The notes under the pieces were generated by a model that was not told where the DNA came from, made no database searches, and saw nothing but the letters and a program-made list of their open reading frames with translations. From Gp13-AA77 sp036521995 (GTDB lineage Bacteria; Acidobacteriota; Terriglobia; UBA7540), in assembly GCA_036521995.1 (NCBI GenBank), contig DATDGR010000319.1:1-18850 (forward strand): a stretch of DNA of 18,850 nt, written 5' to 3'. A program made the position numbers and the translations under genes. Shown here in pieces: positions 1 to 8,325 of this stretch (position 1 is the first letter of the stretch; every line of letters begins with the position of its first letter).

Positions 1-1386
1 CGAGGTGCGCTGGGAATGACCTACCACGTGGGCCCCGGGCCGGCCCAGGTGCACCTCAAGGTGAAGTCGAACTGGGACCTCAAGCCGATCTACGATGTTA
101 TCGCGAGAATTCCCGGTTCAACGGAGCCGGACGAGTGGATCATCCGGGGCAATCACCACGACGCCTGGGTGAACGGCTCTGAAGATCCGATCTCGGGTCA
201 GTCCCCGCTGCTCGAAGAAGCCCGGGCCCTCGGCGAGATTGTGAAGCAAGGGTGGCATCCGCGCCGGACCATCATCTACGCGGCCTGGGACGGTGAAGAG
301 CCGGGACTGCTTGGGTCCACGGAATGGGCTGAGACGCACGCCGAGGAACTCGATCGCCACGCTGCCGTTTACATCAACTCGGATTCCAACGGGCGGGGCT
401 ACCTCGAGGCGGGCGGCTCGCATACGCTGGAGAAATTCGTCAATGGAGTGGCGCGCGATGTCGAGGATCCGGAGACTCACCTGACCGCTTGGAAGCGGAA
501 TCAGCTCGCAGCCATCCGGCACGCCTCGTCTCCCGAGGACCGTGAACAGGCCCGGCAGCGGGCAGACTTGCGGATCGAGGCGCTCGGCTCCGGCTCGGAC
601 TACACTCCTTTCCTGCAGCATCTGGGAATCGCCTCGCTCAATCTCGGCTACGGCGGTGAAAGCGGAGGCGGAATCTATCACTCGATCTACGACGATTTCT
701 ACTGGTATACCCACTTCGGAGACCCGAGCTTTGCGTACGGCCGCGTACTATCCCAGACCGTAGGGACAGCCGTCATGCGCCTCGCCGATGCCGAGCTGCT
801 GCCCTACGACTTCTCCGACTTCACGGAGACGATTCGCCGCTATGACGGCGATCTCGAGAAGCTGCTCTCGACGGAGCGCGATGAAATTCGGGAGCGCAAC
901 AAAGAGATTGACGAAGGTGTCTTTACCGCCACCTCCGACCCAACCAAGACGTACGTCCCGCCGAAGAAGGAGCCTGAGCCGCCTCACCTCAACTTCGCCC
1001 CTCTCCAGAATGCGGTCGACGAGCTGGCCGCCAGCACAGACCGCTATCAGAATGCCTTGAAGAAAGCTGATGCCAATGGTGGCGCCGTGCTCGATCGTGC
1101 CTCGTTGGGAGCTCTCAACCAGACCCTCATGGAGAGCGAGCGCAAATTGATCACCCCGGAGGGCTTGCCGCGTCGGCCGTGGTACCGCCACCAGATTTAT
1201 GCGCCTGGCTTTTACACCGGTTACGGCGTCAAGACAATTCCGTCGGTACGCGAGGCCATTGAGGAAAAGCATTGGGACGAAGCCGAAGGGCAGATTCCGG
1301 TCGTGGCGAAGGTTCTGCGCGATGAGGCATCCCTGATCGACTCGGCGGCCGGGGAGCTTGAGCGTGCGGGCGCCGGTGGCCAATAA
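1..1386 (+). CDS. M28 family metallopeptidase, glutamate carboxypeptidase II-like (5' end missing)
   Basis: C-terminal part of a di-zinc exopeptidase resembling human PSMA/NAALADase, which removes C-terminal acidic residues from peptides. The frame is open to the left edge, so the true start and the PA-like domain lie outside the window. Counting from the ATG at 16, the expected metal ligands are all visible: H47 (NHHDAW), D57 (EDPISG), the catalytic/ligand pair E94-E95 (WDGEEPG), D123 (INSDSN) and H222 (YHSIYDD). The region after about residue 330 matches the C-terminal helical dimerisation domain of the family, including a GLPRRPWYRHQIYAPG-type segment. Bacterial relatives are normally secreted, but the signal peptide is not in view. 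The next gene starts about 150 nt downstream on the same strand. The family call is secure; the substrate is inferred. Confidence 0.93.
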   Translation, partial: RGALGMTYHVGPGPAQVHLKVKSNWDLKPIYDVIARIPGSTEPDEWIIRGNHHDAWVNGSEDPISGQSPLLEEARALGEIVKQGWHPRRTIIYAAWDGEEPGLLGSTEWAETHAEELDRHAAVYINSDSNGRGYLEAGGSHTLEKFVNGVARDVEDPETHLTAWKRNQLAAIRHASSPEDREQARQRADLRIEALGSGSDYTPFLQHLGIASLNLGYGGESGGGIYHSIYDDFYWYTHFGDPSFAYGRVLSQTVGTAVMRLADAELLPYDFSDFTETIRRYDGDLEKLLSTERDEIRERNKEIDEGVFTATSDPTKTYVPPKKEPEPPHLNFAPLQNAVDELAASTDRYQNALKKADANGGAVLDRASLGALNQTLMESERKLITPEGLPRRPWYRHQIYAPGFYTGYGVKTIPSVREAIEEKHWDEAEGQIPVVAKVLRDEASLIDSAAGELERAGAGGQ

Positions 1387-1434
1387 AATCGCACTTCGCC
1401 TGGGCTGCCAAACCCATGGCAGCAGGTTTGAAGG

Positions 1435-1440
1435 TATAAT
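1435..1440 (+). promoter_or_regulatory. Candidate -10 box (TATAAT) upstream of the DUF2911 gene
   Basis: A perfect TATAAT lies in the spacer between the M28 gene and the DUF2911 gene, about 100 nt before the ATG at 1539. No convincing -35 hexamer is seen 16-18 nt upstream, so this rests on the -10 match alone. The same TATAATCG octamer occurs just ahead of recG. Confidence 0.35.
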
Positions 1441-1538
1441 CGCTTCTCGTCAGCTCGGGCTCTCAGGCCTGGAGATGGCGATATCGGCCGGCTGGCCGGA
1501 GGACCGCAAAGATTCAGTCAAACTCAAATGGAGGCAAC

Positions 1539-2063
1539 ATGAGACGACTTTTGATGGCGATTTGCGTTTTCGGTTTCTGCACGGCACTGGCGGCTCCGGC
1601 GCTGGCCCAGGGCCATCCCCGCGCAACCACGGAAGTGACTCTCGGCAGCACCAAGGTTTCTGTGGAATACGGTAAGACGTCGCTGGGCAGCCGCTCCGTG
1701 GAAGACTTGCTTTCCAGCCTCGATCCTGACCACCCGTGGCGTCTGGGCGCCGACAAGTCAACCACGTTTTCCACTGCTGGCGATCTCGACTTCGGCGGCA
1801 CAACCCTGCCGAAGGGTGTTTACAGCCTGTGGGCTCGCAAAGAGGCGGACAACACCTGGAAGCTGGTCTTCAACACCCAGCATGGCCAATGGGGAACAGA
1901 CCACGACGCCTCGAAGGACGCAGTGGCCGTTCCGCTTAAGGAAGCGAAGGAGCCTGCACCGGCCGACCAGGTGACCATCAAGCTGGAGAAACAAGGTGCC
2001 GGAGGCGAGATTTCGATCCAGTGGGGCGATCTGAAGCTCTCGACCGACTTCAAACCGAAATGA
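1539..2063 (+). CDS. Secreted DUF2911 domain protein
   Basis: 174-residue protein of the DUF2911 family, which is of unknown function and common in Acidobacteriota and Bacteroidota. Residues 1-23 form a signal peptide (basic MRRLL start, hydrophobic core, cleavage after a PALAQ-type site), so it is predicted to be exported. The diagnostic segment WRLGADKSTTF lies near residues 67-77 and is followed by the LPKGVYSLWA strand motif near residues 89-98. The start ATG is supported by a GGAGG Shine-Dalgarno sequence at 1530-1534. The gene stands alone behind its own candidate promoter. The length is normal for a one-domain member. No enzymatic function can be assigned. Confidence 0.9.
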   Translation: MRRLLMAICVFGFCTALAAPALAQGHPRATTEVTLGSTKVSVEYGKTSLGSRSVEDLLSSLDPDHPWRLGADKSTTFSTAGDLDFGGTTLPKGVYSLWARKEADNTWKLVFNTQHGQWGTDHDASKDAVAVPLKEAKEPAPADQVTIKLEKQGAGGEISIQWGDLKLSTDFKPK

Positions 2064-2512
2064 GGTGGGAAGTCCGCCTTTCGGTGGCGCGCCCGCTCGC
2101 GCAGGCAGCAGTCTTGAGGCGCGTTCAATCTCCCGGCCCAAGCCGCGGTCGGATCGACGCCGGGGTTTTCACTGGGGCGGGCCGGCGCACGGCCCTTGAC
2201 GTTCTTGGAAGCCTTGACGTGACAGAATAATAACCATACACATAACAGATTAAGGTGGGAAATTCGACAACGAACCCGTTAGGTCGTAGATGATAAAGCA
2301 CTTAGTTCTTTAGCCCCTGTAAATTGCTAGCCAACAACGGCCGAATCAATGACCTCCAACGGGTTCTCCGGTTGCCGCCGAGCGAGCGAACCGGTCTCCG
2401 ACTGAGAGCTCGGAAGAGCAGGCAGGTCGGCGGTTCTGTAACCCAATCTGCTTCGAACGGCTGGCCCCAGAGAGCTCTTGCTGGCATCGATTCCAACCGG
2501 AGAGGATCAATT
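2064..2512. other. Intergenic spacer before the M61 peptidase gene
   Basis: No credible gene is seen in these 449 nt; an open frame extending the M61 gene upstream to about 2324 lacks a ribosome binding site and protein-like composition. The first 150 nt are GC-rich. They are followed by a tandem 9-bp repeat (2194-2220), an unusually AT-rich stretch (about 2221-2335) and a small hairpin (CCGGTT at 2368-2373 with AACCGG at 2389-2394). The spacer probably holds the promoter and leader of the M61-deoB pair. Confidence 0.6.
2194..2220 (+). repeat. Tandem 9-bp direct repeat CCTTGACGT, 18-bp period
   Basis: CCTTGACGT occurs at 2194-2202 and again, identically, at 2212-2220. The 18-bp spacing puts both copies on roughly the same DNA face. 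Each copy contains TTGACG, which resembles a -35 hexamer; the second copy is followed 17 nt later by a poor -10 match (TACACA, 2237-2242). It could be a two-site operator or a promoter element. Confidence 0.45.
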
Positions 2513-4414
2513 ATGCCTTTCTTGTCGTTCCGGCGCTTCCGCTTGCTGGTTCAATGTGGCCTCGTTTTCACCGGCTTTGCCCTCGCGCCGCGGGCGGCCA
2601 CCGGACCGGCGATTACCCTGCAGGTTGACGCTACTGAGATTCGGCTCAAGATCGTGCGCGTCCATATGGAACTGCCGGCGAAGCCCGGGCCGCTCGCGCT
2701 TTACTACCCCAAGTGGATTCCCGGTGAGCACGGCCCGGACGGGCCGATCCACAATCTGACTGGACTCGAGATGAAGGCCGGCGGCCGGACCATTCCCTGG
2801 CAGCGCGATCTTCTGGACGTCTTCACTTTCCATGTCGACGTTCCGCCCGGCGCGGACACCCTCGAGGTCTCATTTGACTACATTGAACCCACGGGCGGTC
2901 CCTTCACCGGTGGGGCTTCGGCTACGGACAAGATGGCAGTGATTGTCTGGAATCAGGACCTGCTCTATCCCGCGGGCATCCCGGCCAAGGACATCACCTA
3001 CAACCCGACGCTCCGCCTGCCCGAAGGCTGGAAGTACGGAACGCCCCTGCCGGTCGATCACGAATCGGGAAACGAGATCCAGTTCAAACCGGTTGACCTG
3101 GAACGGCTGGTGGACTCGCCCGTCATCACCGGCGAGTATTTTAACGCGGTCGATGTGACGCCAGCAGGTGAGCCCATCCATCATGAGATTGATCTTGCCG
3201 GCGACAGCGCAGCGGCCGTTGACATGAGTTCCGCGCTTCGCAAGAACTACACCAACCTGATCGCAGAATCCGAAAAGCTCTTCGGTACGAGGCACTACCG
3301 CGACTATCACTTCCTGCTGAGCCTGAGCGACCACGTGGCCCACTTCGGCCTGGAGCACAACGAATCGAATGACAGTCGTATCGGTGAGGACGGTCTCACC
3401 TTAGGACGCGTGCGCTCGGCAAGCCTGCTCCCTCACGAGTTTGTCCACTCCTGGAACGGTAAGTTCCGGCGCCCCGCAGATCTCACCACACCTGACTACG
3501 AACAACCGATGAAGACGGACCTGCTGTGGGTGTACGAGGGTCTGACCGACTATCTTGGGCCCATGCTCACCGCGCGCAGCGGTTTGTGGACGCCCGAGCA
3601 GTACCGCGATCACATCGCCAGTATCGCGGCGCAGCTTGGGCCCGGACGCCCAGGGCGCACCTGGCGCGACCTCCAGGATACGACCTTCGCGCCGCTCTTG
3701 GGCGGGGGATTCGGCGGAGGCTGGGGAAATTGGAAGCGCGGGGCCGACTACTACGATGAGGGCGATCTCGTCTGGCTTTGGGTCGACACGATCATCCGTG
3801 ACCTGAGCCACGACCAGAAGTCGATCGACGACTTTTGCCACATCTTTCACGGCGGGCCCAACAATGGTCCTGAGGTGAAGACCTACACGTTCGACGAAAT
3901 GGTCAGCACCCTGAATCAGGTCGCGCCCTACGACTGGGTCAAGTTCTTCCACGAGCGCCTTGATTCGCTCTCGCCCGAAGCGCCTGTGGGTGGCATTGAA
4001 GCGGCGGGATGGAAGGTGGAGTACACCGACCAGGAGTCGGAAGGAGAGCGAAGAGGTGGCAGCGGTCCACGCGGGAACTCTCTGAACGCCACCTACTCGT
4101 TAGGTCTTACGATCGGCGGCGACGGGCACGTCACCGACGCAATCTGGGACGGTCCCGCCTTCCGCGCCGGCATCACTCCAGGAATGGAGATCGTGGCCGT
4201 CAACGGGCGAAGGTTCACTTCCGAAGTCTTCGACGCCGCCCTGCGAGGCACCAAGACGAGTACCGAGCCCATCCAGCTTCTGGTTGAGAGCGACGACTAC
4301 TTCAAAACCGTTACGATCGACTACCACGGTGGACCCCGCTATCCCCACCTTGTGCGGGTCGAGGGCAAGCCGGACATGCTGAGCGAAATCATCAAAGCGC
4401 GAGCTTCTCAGTAG
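2513..4414 (+). CDS. Secreted M61 family metallopeptidase with C-terminal PDZ domain (glycyl aminopeptidase-like)
   Basis: 633-residue zinc peptidase of family M61. The start is placed at the ATG at 2513 because GGAGAGGA lies at 2499-2506 and the new N-terminus is a signal peptide (FRRFRLLV, then a hydrophobic core, about residues 1-29). Residues of about 30-200 form the beta-rich M61 N-terminal domain. The gluzincin motif HEFVH is at residues 308-312, with the third zinc ligand E342 in WVYEGLTDYLG. A PDZ domain follows at about 525-620 (YSLGLTIGG, GPAFRAGITPGMEIVAVNGR). The PDZ position is typical of the family, where it is thought to guide substrate peptides. It is likely periplasmic or exported. 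deoB begins 19 nt after the stop, suggesting cotranscription. Aminopeptidase specificity for Gly/Ala is known for some members and only inferred here. Confidence 0.92.
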   Translation: MPFLSFRRFRLLVQCGLVFTGFALAPRAATGPAITLQVDATEIRLKIVRVHMELPAKPGPLALYYPKWIPGEHGPDGPIHNLTGLEMKAGGRTIPWQRDLLDVFTFHVDVPPGADTLEVSFDYIEPTGGPFTGGASATDKMAVIVWNQDLLYPAGIPAKDITYNPTLRLPEGWKYGTPLPVDHESGNEIQFKPVDLERLVDSPVITGEYFNAVDVTPAGEPIHHEIDLAGDSAAAVDMSSALRKNYTNLIAESEKLFGTRHYRDYHFLLSLSDHVAHFGLEHNESNDSRIGEDGLTLGRVRSASLLPHEFVHSWNGKFRRPADLTTPDYEQPMKTDLLWVYEGLTDYLGPMLTARSGLWTPEQYRDHIASIAAQLGPGRPGRTWRDLQDTTFAPLLGGGFGGGWGNWKRGADYYDEGDLVWLWVDTIIRDLSHDQKSIDDFCHIFHGGPNNGPEVKTYTFDEMVSTLNQVAPYDWVKFFHERLDSLSPEAPVGGIEAAGWKVEYTDQESEGERRGGSGPRGNSLNATYSLGLTIGGDGHVTDAIWDGPAFRAGITPGMEIVAVNGRRFTSEVFDAALRGTKTSTEPIQLLVESDDYFKTVTIDYHGGPRYPHLVRVEGKPDMLSEIIKARASQ

Positions 4415-4433
4415 CCGTCGGCCCCGAGCCATC

Positions 4434-5603
4434 ATGCGTCCTTTTGAACGCGTCGTTCTCGTCGTGCTCGACAGCCTGGGCATCGGCGCCCAGCCGGACG
4501 CGGCGGCCTGGGGCGATGCCGGCCGCGACACGCTCGGCCACATTGCCGAACGCCGCGGCCTCAAGATCCCGAATTTCGCACGCCTCGGCCTCGCCAACAT
4601 CCGGCCGCTCTCCGGCGTCGATCCGGTGCCCAGCCCCGAAGGTGCCTACGGCAAAGCGACTTTGCTTTCACCCGGCAAGGACACTACGGCTGGCCACTGG
4701 GAGATGGCCGGCATCATTCTCGACCACCCTTTTCCAACCTACCCGCATGGCTTTCCGCGCGACCTGATGGACCGCTTCGAGAAGGCCATCGAGCGCGGCA
4801 CGCTCGGCAACTACCCCGCCTCGGGTACGGAAATCATCAAGCAGCTCGGCGAAGAACACCTGAGAACCGGACGGCCCATCGTCTACACCTCGGGCGACAG
4901 CGTCTTTCAGGTGGCGGCTCATGAAGACGTCATTCCGATTGAGGAGCTTTATCGCATCTGCCGCATCGCTCGCAATCTTCTGCAGAGACCCCACCGCGTA
5001 GGACGTGTGCTTGCGAGACCCTTCACGGGCCCGCCCGGCAGTTTTCGAAGGACTGAACGCCGCCACGACTACGCCGTGCAGCCGCCGCGTCCCATGCTGC
5101 TGGATCTTCTTACGGAGGCGGGGCTCGAAGTGACGGGGGTGGGCAAGATCTCGGATATTTTCCTCGGGCGCGGCATTTCGCGCTCCCTGCCGGGGCACAA
5201 CAATCGCGAAGCGCTCGAAAGCACGGTCTCCGCCCTGGATACGGCCCAGGCCGGCCTGGTGTTCACCAACCTTGTGGACTTCGACATGCTTTACGGACAT
5301 CGCCTCGACATCGAGGGCTACGGGCGCGCTATCGAAGAGGTCGATGCCTTTCTCACCAGGCTTCTGAGCGCGCTCGCACCCGGCGATCTCCTGATCCTCA
5401 CCGCCGATCATGGTTGTGATCCTGCCGGCCCCTCCACCGACCACTCCCGGGAGTATGTGCCCGTGCTCGCCACGAGTCCTGGCGCCGCCCGCGCCGTGAA
5501 CCTCGGCACACGAGCCAGCCTCAGTGATCTCGGCGCCACTATCGCCCAGAACTTCAGCCTCGAGCTGGTCCGCGGAACGAGTTTTCTGGCGCAGATTACC
5601 TGA
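4434..5603 (+). CDS. deoB: Phosphopentomutase
   Basis: 389-residue cytoplasmic enzyme that interconverts (deoxy)ribose 1-phosphate and 5-phosphate in nucleoside salvage; a member of the alkaline-phosphatase superfamily with two Mn ions. The metal ligands are all present: D13 (LDSLGIGA), D284 and H289 (VDFDMLYGHR), D325-H326 (ADHGCDP) and H337 (TDHSREY). The phosphorylated threonine is T85 within KDTTAGHWE. The spacing agrees with the Bacillus enzyme to within two residues. Length is normal for the family. No clear Shine-Dalgarno sequence precedes the ATG, so expression may depend on coupling with the M61 gene ending 19 nt upstream. No other deo genes are nearby. It converges on the VWA gene pair with 58 nt between stop codons. 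Confidence 0.95.
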   Translation: MRPFERVVLVVLDSLGIGAQPDAAAWGDAGRDTLGHIAERRGLKIPNFARLGLANIRPLSGVDPVPSPEGAYGKATLLSPGKDTTAGHWEMAGIILDHPFPTYPHGFPRDLMDRFEKAIERGTLGNYPASGTEIIKQLGEEHLRTGRPIVYTSGDSVFQVAAHEDVIPIEELYRICRIARNLLQRPHRVGRVLARPFTGPPGSFRRTERRHDYAVQPPRPMLLDLLTEAGLEVTGVGKISDIFLGRGISRSLPGHNNREALESTVSALDTAQAGLVFTNLVDFDMLYGHRLDIEGYGRAIEEVDAFLTRLLSALAPGDLLILTADHGCDPAGPSTDHSREYVPVLATSPGAARAVNLGTRASLSDLGATIAQNFSLELVRGTSFLAQIT

Positions 5604-5661
5604 ACCTAAAACGCCGACCTGAGAAGCTAGCGCAGTAGCCTCCAGGACGCGAGGCTCGCGA

Positions 5662-6795
5662 TCAGTTACTCGAGGCTGCGGCGTTGGTGGCGGTCTGCTG
5701 CTCCGACCTGGGGGCGTAGTAACCGGGCTTCGTGCGCACCACCAGCTTCTTGCGGGTTCCATGCTCGAAGGCTTCCACGTGTACGGGACGGAAGCTGCCG
5801 TCAGCGGCCTTGTTGGTGGGGTAGTAGGCTAGGGTGTACTGGTTGCGGATGTCGTGGGCAATCTGGCGGCAGGTCGGGTCCACTTCGCCCAGAGCAGCGG
5901 GAAAATAGGCACTGCCACCGGTGGCCTGGGCCAGTTGCTCGAGGACCTTCTTGGCGTGGCGGTCGCCGCCGCTGTGAACCTTGAAAAGACCGGTCTGGTT
6001 CGCTTCGTCGCCGAGCAGGCCGATGGTGTAGATCACGGCGTTGGACTGCTGGCCGTACTTCAGGAGCTCAGAGAAGCTGTAGCGGCTGGCATTATCTTCC
6101 CCGTCGGTGATGACCAGTAGCACTTTCTTGTCGCGATTGCCGAGGTGCAGATGATCGAGCGACGTATAAATGGCGTCATAGAGGGCGGTGCCGCCCCGGG
6201 AGTCGATCTTGCTCAGAGCGCCGCGCAAATCCTCGACGTTGGCAGCGAAGTCTCCCGGGGTGTCGAGGTAGGAGACGTCGTTGAAGTTGACGATGAAGGC
6301 CTGGTCCTGTGGGTTCGAAGTCTCCACAAACGCGAGTGCGGCCGCATTGACGGCGGGCCGCTTCTCCTTCATGCTGCCGCTGTCGTCAATCACGATCCCC
6401 ATGGTCACCGGCACATCGGCGTGCGAAAACACGGAGAGCTTCTGCGGCACGGAGCCCTCGTACACGCGGAAGTCGCTTTGCGTGAGGTCGTTGACCAGAC
6501 GCCCCTTCTTGTCCGCCACGGTAGCCGGTAGCACCACCAATTCAACTTTGGCGCTGATGGTGAATCCGCCGCCCTTCTGCTTCTGAACTGAGGGCGTGTG
6601 GCCGGAGGCTGGCGAGGGAGGCTCCGAAGGTTCGGCGACCTGACCTGTTGGGCCCGAGGTGGACGGGGACGGTTTTTGGCCTTGACTTGCCGGGGCCTGA
6701 CCCTGCGGGGCTGGCGTCTGCGGATGGGCAAGCGGCAAGGGCCGTCGTACCAGGCTCAGGCTAGCCACCAGAATCAGAGCGGACAGGAATTTCAT
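5662..6795 (-). CDS. Exported VWA-domain protein (VWFA-related Acidobacterial type), second of a pair
   Basis: 377 residues if started at the ATG at 6795, which gives a good signal peptide (MKFLSALILVASLSLV) with GAGGAAG about 12 nt upstream. A longer frame back to 6876 exists but has no ribosome binding site and no signal-like start. After a Pro/Gln/Ser-rich linker (about 25-80), a conserved beta segment (VVLPATVADKKGRLVNDL) precedes a von Willebrand A domain. Its MIDAS is complete: DDSGS at D137, T203 (GGTALYD) and D231 (ITDGED). The C-terminus ends in the family's GYYAP motif. The family is exported and of unknown function; VWA domains bind metal and usually mediate protein contacts. It starts 64 nt behind its paralogue, probably in the same transcript. 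Confidence 0.88.
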   Translation of the reverse strand: MKFLSALILVASLSLVRRPLPLAHPQTPAPQGQAPASQGQKPSPSTSGPTGQVAEPSEPPSPASGHTPSVQKQKGGGFTISAKVELVVLPATVADKKGRLVNDLTQSDFRVYEGSVPQKLSVFSHADVPVTMGIVIDDSGSMKEKRPAVNAAALAFVETSNPQDQAFIVNFNDVSYLDTPGDFAANVEDLRGALSKIDSRGGTALYDAIYTSLDHLHLGNRDKKVLLVITDGEDNASRYSFSELLKYGQQSNAVIYTIGLLGDEANQTGLFKVHSGGDRHAKKVLEQLAQATGGSAYFPAALGEVDPTCRQIAHDIRNQYTLAYYPTNKAADGSFRPVHVEAFEHGTRKKLVVRTKPGYYAPRSEQQTATNAAASSN

Positions 6796-6859
6796 CAGGC
6801 GCCGGCGCTTCCTCACGGACCCGAAAAAGGAGTCCGCGGTTTGACGCCGCCAGAGTCTG

Positions 6860-8032
6860 CTACTGGGTTGGGGCATAGTATCCCGTGCGGGCGTAGACCT
6901 GCAGCGGCGGAAGACCCCGCGGTGGATCCAACTTAACCTTGATGCGCCGCCAGCGCCCGTCGCGAACCAGGTTCGAGGGCTTGTAACCGATCACGTATTC
7001 GTTGCGCAACTCGATGGAGATCTTCTCGGCGATATCGGGCAGTTCACCTGCGTCTTCCACGCTGAACATGCGGCCGCCGGAGACCTCCGCCAGGTCTGCA
7101 AGCAACGACGGACCGGAGGCCTCCTCGGGCGTGCGGTTGCGGGACGCCAGCGGCTCCAGGACGGCCACGGCATAGATCTCAACGTCCGACTCTTTGACCG
7201 CCCGCTTGATTTCGTTCTCGGTGTAACGGCTGTGGTTGTCGCCGCCATCGGAAATCACCAGCAGCGCTTTTCGGCTCGAGCGCGCTTGCTTCATCTGGTT
7301 CAGTCCCAGATAGATCGCGTCCAGCAAGGCTGTGCGCCCGCCGGACTTGACGAACAGCAGCCGGTCCTGGAGCTTTTCAAATTTCGAGGTAAAGCTTGAG
7401 ATCAGATTCGCCCTTTCATTGAAGTCGATGAGCATAAACTCATCCTCTGGATTCGATGTCTTAAAGAACTGCAGGGCTGCCTCTTTGGATTTCTCGATTT
7501 TGTCAGACATCGATCCGCTGGAATCAAAGATCATGCCCACGGAGATGGGCGCGTCTTCGGTAGAGAAGGTCGAAATCTGTTGTGGAACCTTTTCGTCGAA
7601 GACCTCAAAATTGGTCTTGTCGAGGCCGGTCACAATGCGATCGTAGGGATCGGTGACTGTCACGCCGACCACCACCATATTCACATCGACCTGGATGGGA
7701 CGAGTGTGGATGTTGGGCTGGCGGATGTTGACGTCGGCGGGCGGGTCACCGGGCTGCGAAGCCTTTGCCGAAGCCGCGTTAGCCGCCGCGTCTTGGTTTG
7801 ACCCGGAGTCTGCGCTTACGGCCGGGATCTTGGCTGGGGCCGGAACGGCACCTGCGGTCGAGCCCGCACCCGGAGAGCCGCCGGAGGCAGGGGCCGCCTG
7901 CGGGATCTGGAGGCCGCTCGCACCCGCAGCGCGCACGACCAATCTGGGCGCCCCAAAACCTAGGCACAACACGGCGCCCCCTAGGGCGAACGCTACCCGG
8001 AACTGTTTCTTACGCACCCGATCAAACGTCAT
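6860..8032 (-). CDS. Exported VWA-domain protein (VWFA-related Acidobacterial type), first of a pair
   Basis: 390 residues. The ATG at 8032 is preceded by GGAGAAGG about 8 nt away. A basic N-terminus and a hydrophobic stretch (about 12-34) indicate a signal peptide or membrane anchor. Residues of about 38-110 are Ala/Gly/Pro/Ser-rich. The VWA domain carries a full MIDAS: D170-S172-S174 (FDSSGSM), T234 (GGRTALLD) and D262 (ISDGGDN). The protein ends with a GYYAPTQ tail matching its downstream neighbour. The two proteins share domain order and likely arose by duplication, but the linkers and much of the surface sequence have diverged. A divergent asparaginase-like gene lies 293 nt away. Function is unknown; a role in envelope protein-protein interaction is inference from the domain. 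Confidence 0.9.
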   Translation of the reverse strand: MTFDRVRKKQFRVAFALGGAVLCLGFGAPRLVVRAAGASGLQIPQAAPASGGSPGAGSTAGAVPAPAKIPAVSADSGSNQDAAANAASAKASQPGDPPADVNIRQPNIHTRPIQVDVNMVVVGVTVTDPYDRIVTGLDKTNFEVFDEKVPQQISTFSTEDAPISVGMIFDSSGSMSDKIEKSKEAALQFFKTSNPEDEFMLIDFNERANLISSFTSKFEKLQDRLLFVKSGGRTALLDAIYLGLNQMKQARSSRKALLVISDGGDNHSRYTENEIKRAVKESDVEIYAVAVLEPLASRNRTPEEASGPSLLADLAEVSGGRMFSVEDAGELPDIAEKISIELRNEYVIGYKPSNLVRDGRWRRIKVKLDPPRGLPPLQVYARTGYYAPTQ

Positions 8033-8325
8033 GGCCGCGGCCCTTCTCCCAGCCGGGAGTCCTCACTGCCACGGACCGATTCCGAGACTGCCGGGCTTAC
8101 GTGCCGGCCGAACCGAAAACTCTGCCCATTAGAATATACCACAACGGAGAGCCAGTAATGTCAGGGCCTGGAAAAGGCAGGGCGCCAAGGCTTTCCGCAA
8201 TCGCAAGTCAATCGTTTTTTGAAAGCGCCCTACGGGGAAGCCGCCAGTAAGAAGTCAGAAGCGGAGTGGGCAATCGCCCCTGGCTCCTGTCGGCGGGCTC
8301 TTGTATTCTGAATTCTGGCTTCGGC
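8033..8325. other. Divergent intergenic region between the VWA pair and the asparaginase-like gene
   Basis: About 290 nt with no supported gene. It should contain promoters for both directions, but I see only weak candidates, such as an AT-rich TATATT/TATTCT segment read on the minus strand around 8128-8136. Near 8252-8262 there is AGAAGTCAGAAG and near 8303-8316 a TATTCTGAATTCTG stretch; these belong to a low-complexity repeat type that recurs inverted on the far side of the asparaginase gene (8871-8890). Confidence 0.5.

Noticed and set aside
2324..2512. N-terminal extension of the M61 peptidase gene
   Set aside because: The upstream start is a TTG with no ribosome binding site, and it would bury the clear signal peptide and GGAGAGGA site at 2499-2506.
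4668..5762. Long open frame antisense to deoB
   Set aside because: It lies opposite a fully conserved deoB; long antisense frames are expected in GC-rich DNA.
6796..6876. Longer start for the second VWA gene overlapping the first one
   Set aside because: No ribosome binding site; the extra 27 residues are Arg/Ser-rich and place the signal peptide internally.
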